The notes beneath the pieces were generated by a model, which saw nothing but the letters and a program-made list of their open reading frames with translations, was not told where the DNA came from and did no database searches. A program made the position numbers and the translations under genes. A DNA stretch of 64,000 bases from Propioniciclava coleopterorum (lineage in GTDB: Bacteria; Actinomycetota; Actinomycetes; Propionibacteriales; Propionibacteriaceae). The stretch covers positions 868,001 through 932,000 of the forward strand of contig NZ_CP049865.1 in assembly GCF_011393335.1 (NCBI RefSeq), written 5' to 3'. This document shows positions 1 to 8,683 of this stretch, in pieces (position 1 is the stretch's first letter; the number at the start of each line of letters is the position of its first letter).

Positions 1-353
1 CTCCCGCCGGCGACGGCGTCGTCCTGCAGGCCGCCGGGCCCGACGAGGCGCTGGCGCTGTCCGCGCTCCAGAGCGCCGCCAACCTGCTCGCCGAGATCGG
101 CCCCAGCCCCGTCGAGATCGTCGTGCAGTCCGGCGCGGTCGCGGGCCTGGTCGCCGACCACCCGCAGGCGGGGCGGCTCGCCGAGAAACTCGCCACCCTG
201 CCCACCGTGACGGTGCTGGCCTGCCGCAACGCGCTGCGCGCCCACCACGTCGACGAGGACGCCCTGGCGCCCGGCGTCGGCGTCGTGCCGGCGGGGATCG
301 CGCGGGTCGTCGAGCGGCAGCGCGACGGCTGGGCCTACGTCCGGGTGGGCTGA
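1..353 (+). CDS. DsrE/DsrF-like family protein (5' end cut)
   Basis: The reading frame is open from the window edge (first full codon at base 3) to the TGA at 351-353, so the true start lies upstream. The visible 116 residues follow the DsrE-like pattern: a hydrophobic strand (GVVLQAAG), a helix beginning ALALSALQSAANLLAEIG, a second strand (VEIVVQSGAVAGLV), then a conserved CRNAL segment and a C-terminal GVGVVPAGIARVVERQ. DsrE-like proteins are small sulfur-transfer or unknown-function proteins. I see the fold pattern but no evidence of an actual sulfur pathway nearby. The Cys in CRNAL is the usual family cysteine position. It converges on the next gene and overlaps it by 19 bases. Confidence 0.7.
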   Translation, partial: PAGDGVVLQAAGPDEALALSALQSAANLLAEIGPSPVEIVVQSGAVAGLVADHPQAGRLAEKLATLPTVTVLACRNALRAHHVDEDALAPGVGVVPAGIARVVERQRDGWAYVRVG

Positions 354-1374
354 CCGCGCGGCGGGCCGAGCACCCGGACGAGCGCTGCCCCGGCGAGCCC
401 GACGCCCACCGCCACGGCGAGCGGGCCCCACTGCGGCTGCGCGATCCAGAACGCCCACGCCTCCCGCGCGAACGCGAGCATCCGCGTGGGGCTCCCCATG
501 ACCAGGCGCGTGCCCAGCGTGGAGGTGATGACGCCGGCGACCGCCGGCACCAACCACAGCGCCGCCAGCGCCCCGACCCAGCCGATCAGTCGGCGCCACG
601 GCGGCACCGTGCAGCGCGCCAGCGCCACCCCGACGAACAGGCCCGGCAGCCACTCCCGCAGCATCGCGGGCAGCGGGTCGGACGCCGGCGCCGGGACGAG
701 CGCCGGCAGGAAGGACGCGACCCAGACCGCCAGGGGGACGGCGGCCACTCCCCACGCGACCGTCCGCTTCACGACGCAGGGGGCGGTCATCCACCACAGC
801 AGCCCGGCCGACGCCGCGAAGGCCGCCACCGTCCCGCCCAACAGGCCCAGAAGTAGGGGGCGCCCCAACCCCGCGGAGTGGCGCCGATCCCCAGCCCGTC
901 CCCCAGGACGGCGAACGACTGGGCCAGGACGACGGCCTGCACCGCGGCCAGCCCCGCCAGGGCGCGGCGGCGCGCGGTCGGCCCCGCGAGGGTCGAGACA
1001 CGCAGCGCCAGTGCCGCGGCCGCCGCGCCGGCGACGGCGATGCCGACGATCCGGTCCACCATGTACTGGCTCAGCGGCAGCAGCGACAACGGCATGGCCG
1101 CGGGCGGCTGCGCACCCACCCCCATGTTCTGCACGGGGAGCCGTGCGCCCTCGAGGAGGTGCGGCAGCAGGGCGAGCAGCCCGGCCGCCACGCCGATGAG
1201 CAGGCCCTGCCGCGGCATCGGGAGCGAAGTCCGTGGCGTCGGGCGCGGGGTCCGTTGCGTCGGGGGCGGCGTCCGTTGCGTCGGAGCCGGCGTGACCGGC
1301 GTCGGCGCGGGCGGGCGTGGCGGGGAGGGTGCGCGTCCGTCAGATGCGGGGGCGCGGGGCTCGGTCGGGGCCAT
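335..1374 (-). CDS. Polytopic membrane protein of unknown function (single-base frameshift)
   Basis: Two overlapping reading frames make one protein of about 346 residues. The N-terminal part begins at ATG 1374 with a Pro/Thr/Arg-rich stretch made of near-repeats of PTQRTPPP, followed by a membrane segment (GLLIGVAAGLLALLPHLL) and more hydrophobic helices. The C-terminal part from about 868 to 335 has four or more membrane helices. The frames join at a run of four C on the + strand (863-866). One extra base there gives RGWGRPLLLGLL and restores continuity. An alternative start is ATG 1218 (MPRQGLLIG), which skips the Pro-rich tail; neither has a clear ribosome site. I do not recognise the family. 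Its start faces the end of the DUF2804 gene across a 236-bp spacer with nothing recognisable. Confidence 0.6.
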
Positions 1375-1610
1375 GACGGCAACGTAGGGTCGCACGGTGG
1401 CCGCCGTCCCCCGCCGGGGCGGACGGACGCCCGCGGGCCGATCCACGCGCGACCACGGTGACACCCGCGGCCCCGCCCACCGGCCCCCGGGTGCTGCTGC
1501 ACAGCCACCGTCGTCGTCCCCTCGACGCCGCATACCCCCGACGCCACGCGGGCCGCCGCCCCACCCTCGACGCGCAGCCGCCTCACCGTCCCTCGACGGC
1601 GCGCAGGGCG

Positions 1611-2630
1611 CTACCAGCGCTGGTGGCACTCCTCGATCCAGCCGACCAGGCCGTCCACCGACCAGGTGCCGGACTGCGTCGTGACGGTGCCGGTCCAGGT
1701 GCCGAAGCACTGGTGGGTGCGCGAGCCCACGATGCCGAGTTCGACGGCGGCGACGCGCTCGTGGAACGGGGTCAGGGTCACGTCGACGCGCTCGGCGCCG
1801 CGCGCGCCCCGCATCCGCCAGGGCCGGAGCCGGTCGGCCGGGTCGACGTCGACGGTGAGCTCGACGCCGAGCTTGTGCAGGACGCCGTCGACGAGAAGGG
1901 CGTTCTCGGTGGAGCCGGTGCCCTCGGTCCACTGGGCGCCCAACTGGAGGCCCTGGGCCACGCCCGGCACGCCCGCGGGGCCCGAGCCGGCCGCCCAGTT
2001 CCAGGAGATCCGGCCGGGCCAGCGGCCGCGGCCGTGGTCGAGCACCGCGTAGGACTCCCCCGCCGGCACGTCGTGGCGGACGCCGTCGAGGGTGAGCGTC
2101 CCGGAGACGGGGCGGGCGACGTCCTTGACGGTGTACTGGAAGCGGCGCGGCGACCAGGGCACGACGACACCGAGCGACTCGTGCCCCGGCGGGGAGGGGA
2201 TGTCCAGGTCCAGTTCGATGCCCGGCGCCCGGGCCGCGAGCACGGTGCCGGCGTCGTCCTGGTGGATCTCGATGACCAACCCGGCCCACGCGGCGCGCAC
2301 CCAGCCGCGTCCCGAGCGCGGCGGCAGCGTGACGCCCGCCGCGAGCGGCGCGGTGACGTCGCGGACCCATTCGCGCCCGGTGGCGCGCTCGAGCACGTAC
2401 AGCCCGTGGACGCCCGCGTAGTCCAGGGAACTGGCCACCACGCCGATGCAGTGCGTCGGCGTGACGACGCCCCATTACTCCCAGCGCTTGGTGCGGCCCC
2501 ACCAGCCCGGGCCGGTGCGCAGGTTCGCCCGGTGCAGCGGCCGGCGGGACCAGCCCACGGCGTCGGGGTCGAGCCGGCCGTCGGGGAGGCACAGGTCGAC
2601 CGGGGCGGTGATCTCCCGCTCGTGGGTCAC
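1611..2630 (-). pseudogene. DUF2804 domain protein, interrupted by an in-frame stop
   Basis: The frame from GTG 2630 to TGA 1611 encodes about 340 residues of DUF2804, a family of unknown function often found in actinobacteria. It begins [18 protein letters not shown] and ends IEECHQRW. Family-like blocks include WGRTKRWE near residue 50, a hydrophobic VVPWSPRRFQYTVKDV in the middle and WNWAAGSG. The codon at 2477-2475 is TAA exactly where the sequence context KRWE-x-WGVV expects tyrosine (TAC). Reading continues in the same frame on both sides, so this is one substitution, not an indel. The GTG start overlaps the stop of the upstream aldo/keto reductase (GTGA), so the two were translated together. 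It could be a genuine nonsense mutation or a base-call error. Confidence 0.7.
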
Positions 2631-3484
2631 GCGAACAGGGGCTCCATCGCCCACGCGGCCTCGAGCGCGTCCATCTCCTCCTCGCTCGGACGCCCCACGA
2701 ACCGCTCGGCGGCGTCCAGCTGCCTGGCCAGCAGTTCGGGGTCGCTGGCCGAGTTGAGGAAGACGCCCGGGCGTCCGAGCACCCACCACACGGCGGTGTC
2801 GATCGCCGCCTGGTCCTCCAGCGGCCGGTACCAGGTGGTGGTGTTGCGCTCCTGGTCGCCCCAGGGCGCGCGCGTGATGCTCTTGATCGTCTGCACCGCG
2901 ATGTCGCGCTCCTCGCACACGGCGGCGAGCGCCTCGAAGTCGGCGGCGTAGGCCTCGTTGCGCATCATCGGGTGGTTGTAGGGCAGCAGCACCGACGCGA
3001 AGTCGAAGGCCTCCAGCGAGCGCAGGTGCATCGACGGCACCAGCGTCCCGTGCCCGGTGACGCCGATGAAGCGCACCAGGCCCTCGTCGCGTGCCCGCAC
3101 GGCCGCCTCGAGGGCGCCGCCGGGCGCCATCGCGACCTCCCACTCGTCCGGGTCGGACAGGTTGTGCAGCTGCAGCAGGTCCACCTGGTCGGTCTGCAGC
3201 CGCTCCAGGGAGCGGCGGATCTCGTCGTAGGCCGGCTGGAACGTCCGCTCGCCCGTCTTGGTGGCGAGGAAGAACTCGTCGCGGTGCGTCCTCATCCACG
3301 GGCCGAGCCGCAGTTCGGCGTCCCCGTAGCTGGCCGCGGTGTCGATGTGGTTGATGCCGTGGGAGAGGATCAGCTCCATGGTGGCGTCGGCCACCGCCTG
3401 GGTGACCTCCCCGAAGGCGGCCGCCCCGAAGATCACCCGGGTGCTGTCGTGGCCGGTGGTGCCGAACGGCTGGGTGGGAATCAT
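2627..3484 (-). CDS. Aldo/keto reductase family protein
   Basis: A 285-residue protein of the aldo/keto reductase superfamily, NADPH-dependent (beta/alpha)8-barrel oxidoreductases that reduce carbonyl compounds. It shows the N-terminal hairpin ([17 protein letters not shown]), the [15 protein letters not shown] motif with the catalytic Asp and Tyr, the Lys of FFLATKTGE, and a [10 protein letters not shown] strand carrying the catalytic His. The start ATG 3484 was chosen because GGAGG lies just upstream; a longer reading from 3535 has no ribosome site. Downstream it overlaps the DUF2804 gene by four bases. The specific substrate cannot be told from the sequence. Confidence 0.88.
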   Translation of the reverse strand: MIPTQPFGTTGHDSTRVIFGAAAFGEVTQAVADATMELILSHGINHIDTAASYGDAELRLGPWMRTHRDEFFLATKTGERTFQPAYDEIRRSLERLQTDQVDLLQLHNLSDPDEWEVAMAPGGALEAAVRARDEGLVRFIGVTGHGTLVPSMHLRSLEAFDFASVLLPYNHPMMRNEAYAADFEALAAVCEERDIAVQTIKSITRAPWGDQERNTTTWYRPLEDQAAIDTAVWWVLGRPGVFLNSASDPELLARQLDAAERFVGRPSEEEMDALEAAWAMEPLFA

Positions 3485-3613
3485 GCCAACGCCTCCTCGC
3501 GTCCGCGCGCCGCCGGTGGCGCGCGTTCCCATCATGGCACCGGGGCCCCATCATGGCACCGAGGCAGGGATACTGGGCGCGCGGCACATCGGCGTCCGCG
3601 GTGAGGAGCCCCC

Positions 3614-4612
3614 ATGACGACCCCGCCCCCCAACCCCCCAGCCCGCGAGGAGGACGTCGCGGCCGCCGAGGCGACGCTGGGACGCCGGCTCCCGCCCTGG
3701 CTGCGCGACCGACTGCTCGCCGAGAACGGCTGGCTGATCGACGACCTGCGGGGGCCCACCAACGAGGAGTGGCAGTTCCTCCCGGTCCTAGATCGGCGCG
3801 ACCGCAAGGCCATGACGCGCACCGCCGAGGGCATCGCCTGGTACACCCGACGCCTCGCCGACGCCGCCGACTTCGGCGCCCTCCCCGACGGGGCGGCGAT
3901 GGTCGCGTTCGGGCGCGCCCGCTACTCGCATCGCCTGCTGCTGCTGCCCGACCCCGACGACCCGGCGGCGTTCGACGACCGGCTGTTCCGGCAGGTCCAC
4001 ACCGGGGAGCCGACCCCGGTCGACCGCGCCGCGCTCGGCCGTCCCGCCCCGCCGGTCGACCCGGCGCAACTGCGGCCACGCAGCGAGATCCCGACCTTCC
4101 GCTACCACCCCGACCCGGTGGGGACGGGGTCGTTCGTGCAGCGCGCCGACCGGACCTGCCCGGCGTGCGGGCTCGCGACCGGCTGGTCCTACGTCACCTC
4201 GCCGTACGGGCCGGGGCGCCATCCCGACCTGTGCCCGTGGTGCATCGCCGACGGCTCGGCGGCCCAGAAGCTCTCCGCGTCGTTCATCGACGTCTACTGG
4301 CTCGAGGGCCAGGACCCGCCGGCACCCCTGGACCGGCTCGCCGAGCTGGCGCACCGCACGCCCGGCTTCGCGTCCTGGCAGCAGGAGGAATGGCAGTACT
4401 GCTGCGGGGACGCCTGCGCGTTCCACGGCGTGGCGACGGCGGACGCGCTGGGCTCGCTGGCGGAGGAGGAGCGTCCGGCCTGGCTCGACGACGCGTTCCT
4501 GGCGGCGCTGCGGGACGTGGAGGCCGACGGCGAGGAGCCGGCCGACCCGGTGCCGTTCGCGTTCCGCTGCCTGCACTGCGGCCGGCTGCGCGTCTGGCTG
4601 GACGTCTCGTGA
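3614..4612 (+). CDS. SMI1/KNR4-like domain fused to CbrC-family domain
   Basis: A 332-residue two-part protein. Residues 1-130 resemble the SMI1/KNR4 fold (EATLGRRLPPWLRDRLLAENG, later WQFLPVLD), a family in which many bacterial members are immunity proteins against polymorphic toxins. Residues 155-330 match the CbrC/UPF0167 family: FRYHPDPVGTGSFV, a CPAC pair, LCPWCIADGSAA, RTPGF then SWQQEEWQYCCGD, and a final CLHCG pair that may bind zinc. CbrC in E. coli is linked to colicin E2 tolerance. The last codon overlaps the next gene by GTGA, so the two are probably co-translated. The immunity role is an inference from family, not shown here. Confidence 0.8.
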   Translation: MTTPPPNPPAREEDVAAAEATLGRRLPPWLRDRLLAENGWLIDDLRGPTNEEWQFLPVLDRRDRKAMTRTAEGIAWYTRRLADAADFGALPDGAAMVAFGRARYSHRLLLLPDPDDPAAFDDRLFRQVHTGEPTPVDRAALGRPAPPVDPAQLRPRSEIPTFRYHPDPVGTGSFVQRADRTCPACGLATGWSYVTSPYGPGRHPDLCPWCIADGSAAQKLSASFIDVYWLEGQDPPAPLDRLAELAHRTPGFASWQQEEWQYCCGDACAFHGVATADALGSLAEEERPAWLDDAFLAALRDVEADGEEPADPVPFAFRCLHCGRLRVWLDVS

Positions 4613-4932
4613 CCGAGGGTTCGGGGGCCGGGCGTCCGGAGATCGTCTGCCTCTGCGGCTCGACGCGGTTCGCCTCGCAGATGCGGGAGGCGAACCGGCG
4701 GCTGACGCTGGCCGGGGCGATCGTGGTCGCGCCGGGCGTGTTCGCCCACGCCGGCGACACCGTGACCGAGCAGCAGAAGGCCGCGCTGGACGCCCTGCAC
4801 CTGCACAAGATCGACCTCGCCGACCGCGTCCTGGTGGTGAACCCGGGCGGCTACGTCGGCGAGTCGACCGCCCGCGAGATCGCGTACGCCCGCGCGTCCG
4901 GCAAGCCGGTCGCCTTCACCCACCCCGAGTGA
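4609..4932 (+). CDS. Small nucleoside 2-deoxyribosyltransferase-like protein
   Basis: About 107 residues starting at GTG 4609, which overlaps the stop of the SMI1/CbrC gene. The chain opens with a short strand and glycine loop (EIVCLCGSTRF), then PGVFAHAGDTVTEQQKAALDALHLHKIDLADRVLVVNPGGYVGESTAREI, and ends with GKPVAF. This pattern, with the conserved aspartate in LADRV and the GGYVGEST loop, is typical of the nucleoside 2-deoxyribosyltransferase-like fold used by nucleotide-processing and some defence proteins. The full-length enzymes are slightly longer, so the catalytic function is uncertain. The tight coupling to its neighbour suggests a joint function. Confidence 0.7.
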   Translation: MTEGSGAGRPEIVCLCGSTRFASQMREANRRLTLAGAIVVAPGVFAHAGDTVTEQQKAALDALHLHKIDLADRVLVVNPGGYVGESTAREIAYARASGKPVAFTHPE

Positions 4933-4941
4933 GCCGCCCCC

Positions 4942-5055
4942 GACTGGCGGGATGGTCCTCGCCGACCGACGGGGACGGCCCTCGCGGACTGACGGGGACG
5001 ACCCCTCGTCGACTGACGGGGATGGTCTTCGCCGACTGAGGGATGATCCCTCGCC
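4942..5055. repeat. Five tandem ~23-bp repeats
   Basis: Five head-to-tail units of 22-24 bp follow the pattern GACTGACGGGGATGGTCCTC plus GCC. They start at 4942, 4964, 4987, 5011 and 5034. Unit 5 contains the small palindrome GGGATGATCCC. They lie directly after the end of the preceding gene and lead into the larger repeat block. Confidence 0.85.
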
Positions 5056-5113
5056 GGATCGGCGTGCCCACCGCCACCACATCAGCGTCCCTTGCGACAG
5101 GCACCGCGCCACG

Positions 5114-5940
5114 CAACCCGTCTTGTCCCTCGAAACCCGCCACATGCAGACGCCCCCGTTCGGTGCAGCCGCCCGCGTTCCTGCGGGGGCGTCTGCACCG
5201 AAAGGGGGCGTCTCGTTCTGGAAGCGGGCGACTCGTCCCAAGCGCGGGCGGCTCGTTCTGGAAGTGGGCAACTCGTCCCAACCGGAGGCGACTCGTCCCA
5301 AGCGCGGGCAACTCGTTCTGGAAGCGGGCAACTCGTCCCAACCGGGGGCGACACGTCACCGAAAGCGGGCGACACGCACCCGCACACAACCCGTCTCATC
5401 CCTCGATACCCGCCACATGCAGACGCCCCCGTTTGGTGCAGATGCCCGCGTTCCTGCGGGGGCGCCTGCACCCAAAGGGGCAGCTCGTTCTGGAAGCGGG
5501 CGACTCGTCCCAAACAGGGGCGACTCGTCCCGAACGAGGGCGACAGGTCCCAAACGCGGGCGACACGTCCCAAACGCGGGCAACTAGTCCCAAACGGGGG
5601 CGACTCGTCCCAAACGGGGGCGACTCGTCCCGAAAGCGGGCGACACGCACCCGCGCCACACAACCCGTCTCATCCCTCGACACCCGCCACATGCAGACGC
5701 CCCCGTTCGGTGCAGATGCCCGCGTTCCTGCGGGGGCGCCTGCACCCAAAGGGGGCAGCTCGTTCTGGAAGCGGGCGACTCGTCCCAAACGCGGGCGACA
5801 CGTCCCAAACGCGGGCGACACGTCCCAAACGCGGGTAACTCGTCCCAAACGCGGGTAACTCGTCCCAAACGGGGGCGACTCGTCGCAACCAGGGGCGACT
5901 CGTCCCAAACGGGGGCAACTCGTCCCAGCAGCCCGCCGCG
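5114..5940. repeat. Three ~274-bp repeats, each a hairpin module plus a 20-bp tandem array
   Basis: Three near-identical copies begin at 5114, 5387 and 5661 (each starting CAACCCGTCT) with periods of 273 and 274 bp. The last runs to the ispE stop codon. Each copy has a conserved ~125-bp module followed by several 20-bp units of the form GCGACTCGTCCCAAACGCGG. Copy 3 has about eight. In copy 1 the module holds a strong inverted repeat: arms at 5150-5168 and 5193-5211 pair at 18 of 19 positions around a loop that itself contains CCCGC/GCGGG. Stop codons are rare in every frame, which creates long spurious readings on both strands. I see no ribosome site or protein family, so I treat the block as non-coding. 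Unit variants (AACTCG, ACACG) show it has diverged by unit duplication. Confidence 0.9.
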
Positions 5941-6869
5941 TCAGGAGCCGATCAGCCGGGCGCCCGGGACGGGGCCGGATACGCGCCGGACGGCGCGGGC
6001 CAGCGGGCTGCCGGCCAGCGCGTTGGACAGCCGGACGGCGGCGTCCTCGTTCTCGGCGAGGAACGCGCACGTCGGCCCGGAGCCCGACACGATCCCGGCG
6101 AGCGCGCCGGCGGCGAGCCCGGCCTCCAGCACCTCGGCGAGGTGGGGGCGCAGCGACAGCGCGGCGGGCTGGAGGTCGTTGACGAGGTTGTCGGCCACCT
6201 GAGTGATGTCGCCGCTGGCCAGCCCGGCGAGCAGCCCGGCGGGGATCTCCGGGGCGGCGGCGGCGTCGGGGTTGAGCTCGTCGAAGCGGCGGAAGACCGC
6301 CGGGGTGGAGAGTTCGACGTCCGGCAGCGCCAGCACCCAGTGGTAGCTGCCGCGGCTCAGCATGGGCACCAGTTCGTCGCCGCGCCCGCGGCCCAGCGCC
6401 GTGGAGCCGAGCAGGCAGAACGGCACGTCGGCGCCGAGTTCGCGGGCCAGCTCGGCGAGTTCGTCGGGCGTGATGTCGATGTGCCACAGCGTCGCGCAGG
6501 CGACCAGTGCGGCGGCGGCGTCGGCCGAACCGCCGGCCATGCCCCGGTGACCGGGATGGTCTTGCGGATCCGCATCGCGACGCCGTCGTCCCGCCCGCCC
6601 GCGTGCTCGGCGAGCAGGTCGGCGGCGCGCAGCGCCAGGTTGGTCCCGTCGCTGGGCACGAGGTCGGCCTGTTCCCCCAGCACCTCCAGGGTGCGGCGTC
6701 CGGCGGGCGCGGCCCGCACCTCGAGCTCGTCGAACAGCGACACCGACTGGAAGACGGTCGCGAGCGGGTGGTAGCCGTCGGGCAGCACGCCGCCCACGCG
6801 CAGGGCGAGGTTGATCTTGCCCGGCGCCCGGACCTTGATCCGCTCGGCCTTGAGGTCGCGGCTGCTCAT
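5941..6869 (-). CDS. ispE: 4-diphosphocytidyl-2-C-methyl-D-erythritol kinase (single-base frameshift)
   Basis: This enzyme phosphorylates CDP-methylerythritol in the non-mevalonate isoprenoid pathway. The N-terminal frame (start ATG 6869) has the GHMP-kinase opening KVRAPGKINLALRVGG and PDGYHPLATVF. The C-terminal frame has the ATP loop MAGGSADAAAAL and the late GHMP motif IVSGSGPTCAFL. The expected sequence IPVTGGMAGGSADA is broken between the frames at a run of four C on the + strand (6542-6545); a fifth base restores it. Joined length is about 309 residues, normal for IspE. The gene order ispE, rsmA, tatD, rsmI is the standard actinobacterial neighbourhood. The frameshift is probably a sequencing error because the gene is essential in organisms using this pathway. 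Confidence 0.9.
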
Positions 6870-6996
6870 GGCCCTTTCCTACCAGCCGGGGCGGGGGCGG
6901 TCGAGACGGTGCCCGCGCGGGACGCGCCTCGGCCAGGGCGGTCGCGACCCGGGCGACGCCCGCGGGTCCGGGCGCGTGGGCGCGACGGACGCGCGC

Positions 6997-7842
6997 TCAG
7001 GCGGGCAACTGCTCGGCGATCCGGACGAAGTCGTCGATGGTCAGCACCTCGCCGCGGGCCTGCGGGTCGACGCCCGCCCGCTCCAGCGCGGCGGTGGTGG
7101 CCGCCGATCCCCCGAACAGCCCCGACAGGGCGCCGCGCAGCATCTTGCGGCGCTGCGCGAACGCGGCGTCCACCACGGCGAACACCTGCTGCCGGGACGC
7201 CGTGGTGTTCGGCGGGGCGTGTCGGGTCAGCGAGACCAGGCCCGAGTCCACGTTGGGGACGGGCCAGAACACCTTGGGCGGGACCGTCCCGATCCGCGCG
7301 GAGGACGCGTACCAGGCGAGCTTGACGCTCGGGACGCCGTAGACCTTGCTCCCCGGCTTGGCGACCAGCCGGTCGGCGACCTCGAGCTGCACCATCACCA
7401 GGCCGCGGGCGAGGGTGTCGAACCGCTCCAGGGCGTGCAGCAGCACCGGGACGCTGACGTTGTAGGGCAGGTTGGCCACCAGCGCCGTCGGCTGCGGGTC
7501 GGGCAGGTCATCGACGGCCAGGGCGTCCGCCTCGATCACCGTCAGCCGCCCGGACGCCTCGGGCGCGCGCTGGTCCACGGTGCGGGCCAGCCGGCGCGCC
7601 AGCGCCGACTCGATCTCGACGACGGTGACGTGCCGGGCGATGTCGAGCAGCCCGAGCGTGAGCGACCCCAGCCCCGGCCCGACCTCCAGCACGACGTCGT
7701 CGGGCGTGATCCCGCTCGCCGCGACGATCCGCCGGACCGTGTTGGCGTCGTGCACGAAGTTCTGGCCGCGCTGCTTGGTGGGCCGCAGGTCCAGCTCGGC
7801 GGCCAGGTTGCGGATGGTCCGCGGGTCGAGCAGGTCAGCCAC
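6997..7842 (-). CDS. rsmA: 16S rRNA (A1518/A1519-N6)-dimethyltransferase RsmA/KsgA
   Basis: A 281-residue S-adenosylmethionine-dependent enzyme that dimethylates two adjacent adenines near the 3' end of 16S rRNA during small-subunit maturation. Visible motifs are LRPTKQRGQNFVHD at the N-terminus, the SAM-binding VLEVGPGLGSLT around residue 52, VVEIE, the catalytic NLPYNVSVP, and the C-terminal FAQRRKMLRGAL helix. Length is normal. It overlaps tatD by eight bases. In mycobacteria an rpfB gene sits between tatD and ksgA; here it is missing and the two genes touch directly. Confidence 0.96.
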   Translation of the reverse strand: MADLLDPRTIRNLAAELDLRPTKQRGQNFVHDANTVRRIVAASGITPDDVVLEVGPGLGSLTLGLLDIARHVTVVEIESALARRLARTVDQRAPEASGRLTVIEADALAVDDLPDPQPTALVANLPYNVSVPVLLHALERFDTLARGLVMVQLEVADRLVAKPGSKVYGVPSVKLAWYASSARIGTVPPKVFWPVPNVDSGLVSLTRHAPPNTTASRQQVFAVVDAAFAQRRKMLRGALSGLFGGSAATTAALERAGVDPQARGEVLTIDDFVRIAEQLPA

Positions 7843-8683
7843 GGCTCCCCCAGTCCCCGAACAGAGCGGTCGCGTTCGCGTCCAGGGCCCCGCACAGGTC
7901 CTCGAGGGCCTCGCCGCGCTGCTCGGCGAGGAACCGCACCGTGTGCGGCAGCAGGTAGCTGGCGTTCGGGCGGCCGCGCACCGGCACCGGCGTCAGGTAG
8001 GGCGCGTCGGTCTCGGCGAGGATCCGGTCGCGCGGGGTGAGGCGGGCCGCCTCCCGCAGCGGCTCGTTGGCCTTGAACGTGACCGTGCCGGGGAACGACA
8101 GGTACGCGCCGGCGTCGAGGCAGCGGCGCGCCAGGGCGGCGTCCCCGGAGAAGCAGTGCATCTGGACGCGCGCCGGCCAGCCCTGGGCGTCCAGCACGTC
8201 GAGCAGGTCGTCGTGGGCGTCCCGGTCGTGGATGACCAGGGCGAGGTCGTGGTCCTTCGCCCAGCCGATCTGGACGGCGAAGGCGTCGCGCTGCCGGGCG
8301 CGGGCGGCCTCGTCCTTGACCCAGTAGTAGTCCAGGCCGGTCTCACCGACGCCGCGGATGCGGTCGGAGGTGCCGAGCAGCGCCTCGACCCCTCGCAGGG
8401 CCTCGTCGAGGCCGTCGCCGAGTTCGACGGCGTCGTGCGGGTGGATCGCCACGGCGGCGACGACGTCGTCGGACGCGGTCGCGGCCGCGATGGCCGCCAC
8501 GGAGCTGGGCAGGTCGTAGCCGACGTCGACCAGGCGCGACACGCCCACGGCGCGGGCGCGGCTCACAAGGTCGGCGGCCGACAGGCCGGTCTTGCGGGTG
8601 GTCGTCGCCAGGTGCGTGTGCGCGTCCGTCGTGGGACGCGGCAGCGGCGCCGGCGCCTCGGGCAGGCTCGCCTCGCGGCTCAT
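7835..8683 (-). CDS. TatD-family metal-dependent deoxyribonuclease
   Basis: A 282-residue TIM-barrel metallohydrolase of the TatD family, which act as 3'-5' exonucleases in DNA repair or fragmentation. Metal-binding and family motifs are visible: DAHTHL at residues 20-25, the GETGLDYYW strand, the QRDAFAVQIGWAKDHDLALVIH block, HCFSGD, and ILAETDAPYL. The ATG overlaps the rsmI stop (ATGA) and the gene overlaps rsmA, so rsmI-tatD-rsmA form one transcript. Confidence 0.93.
   Translation of the reverse strand: MSREASLPEAPAPLPRPTTDAHTHLATTTRKTGLSAADLVSRARAVGVSRLVDVGYDLPSSVAAIAAATASDDVVAAVAIHPHDAVELGDGLDEALRGVEALLGTSDRIRGVGETGLDYYWVKDEAARARQRDAFAVQIGWAKDHDLALVIHDRDAHDDLLDVLDAQGWPARVQMHCFSGDAALARRCLDAGAYLSFPGTVTFKANEPLREAARLTPRDRILAETDAPYLTPVPVRGRPNASYLLPHTVRFLAEQRGEALEDLCGALDANATALFGDWGSRG

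Noticed and set aside
5043-5858. Repetitive frames on both strands over the 274-bp repeats
   Set aside because: All frames are open for the same reason; no start signal, family or codon preference favours any of them.
5114-5940. CRISPR array
   Set aside because: Units abut with no unique spacers of constant length, and no cas genes are present.
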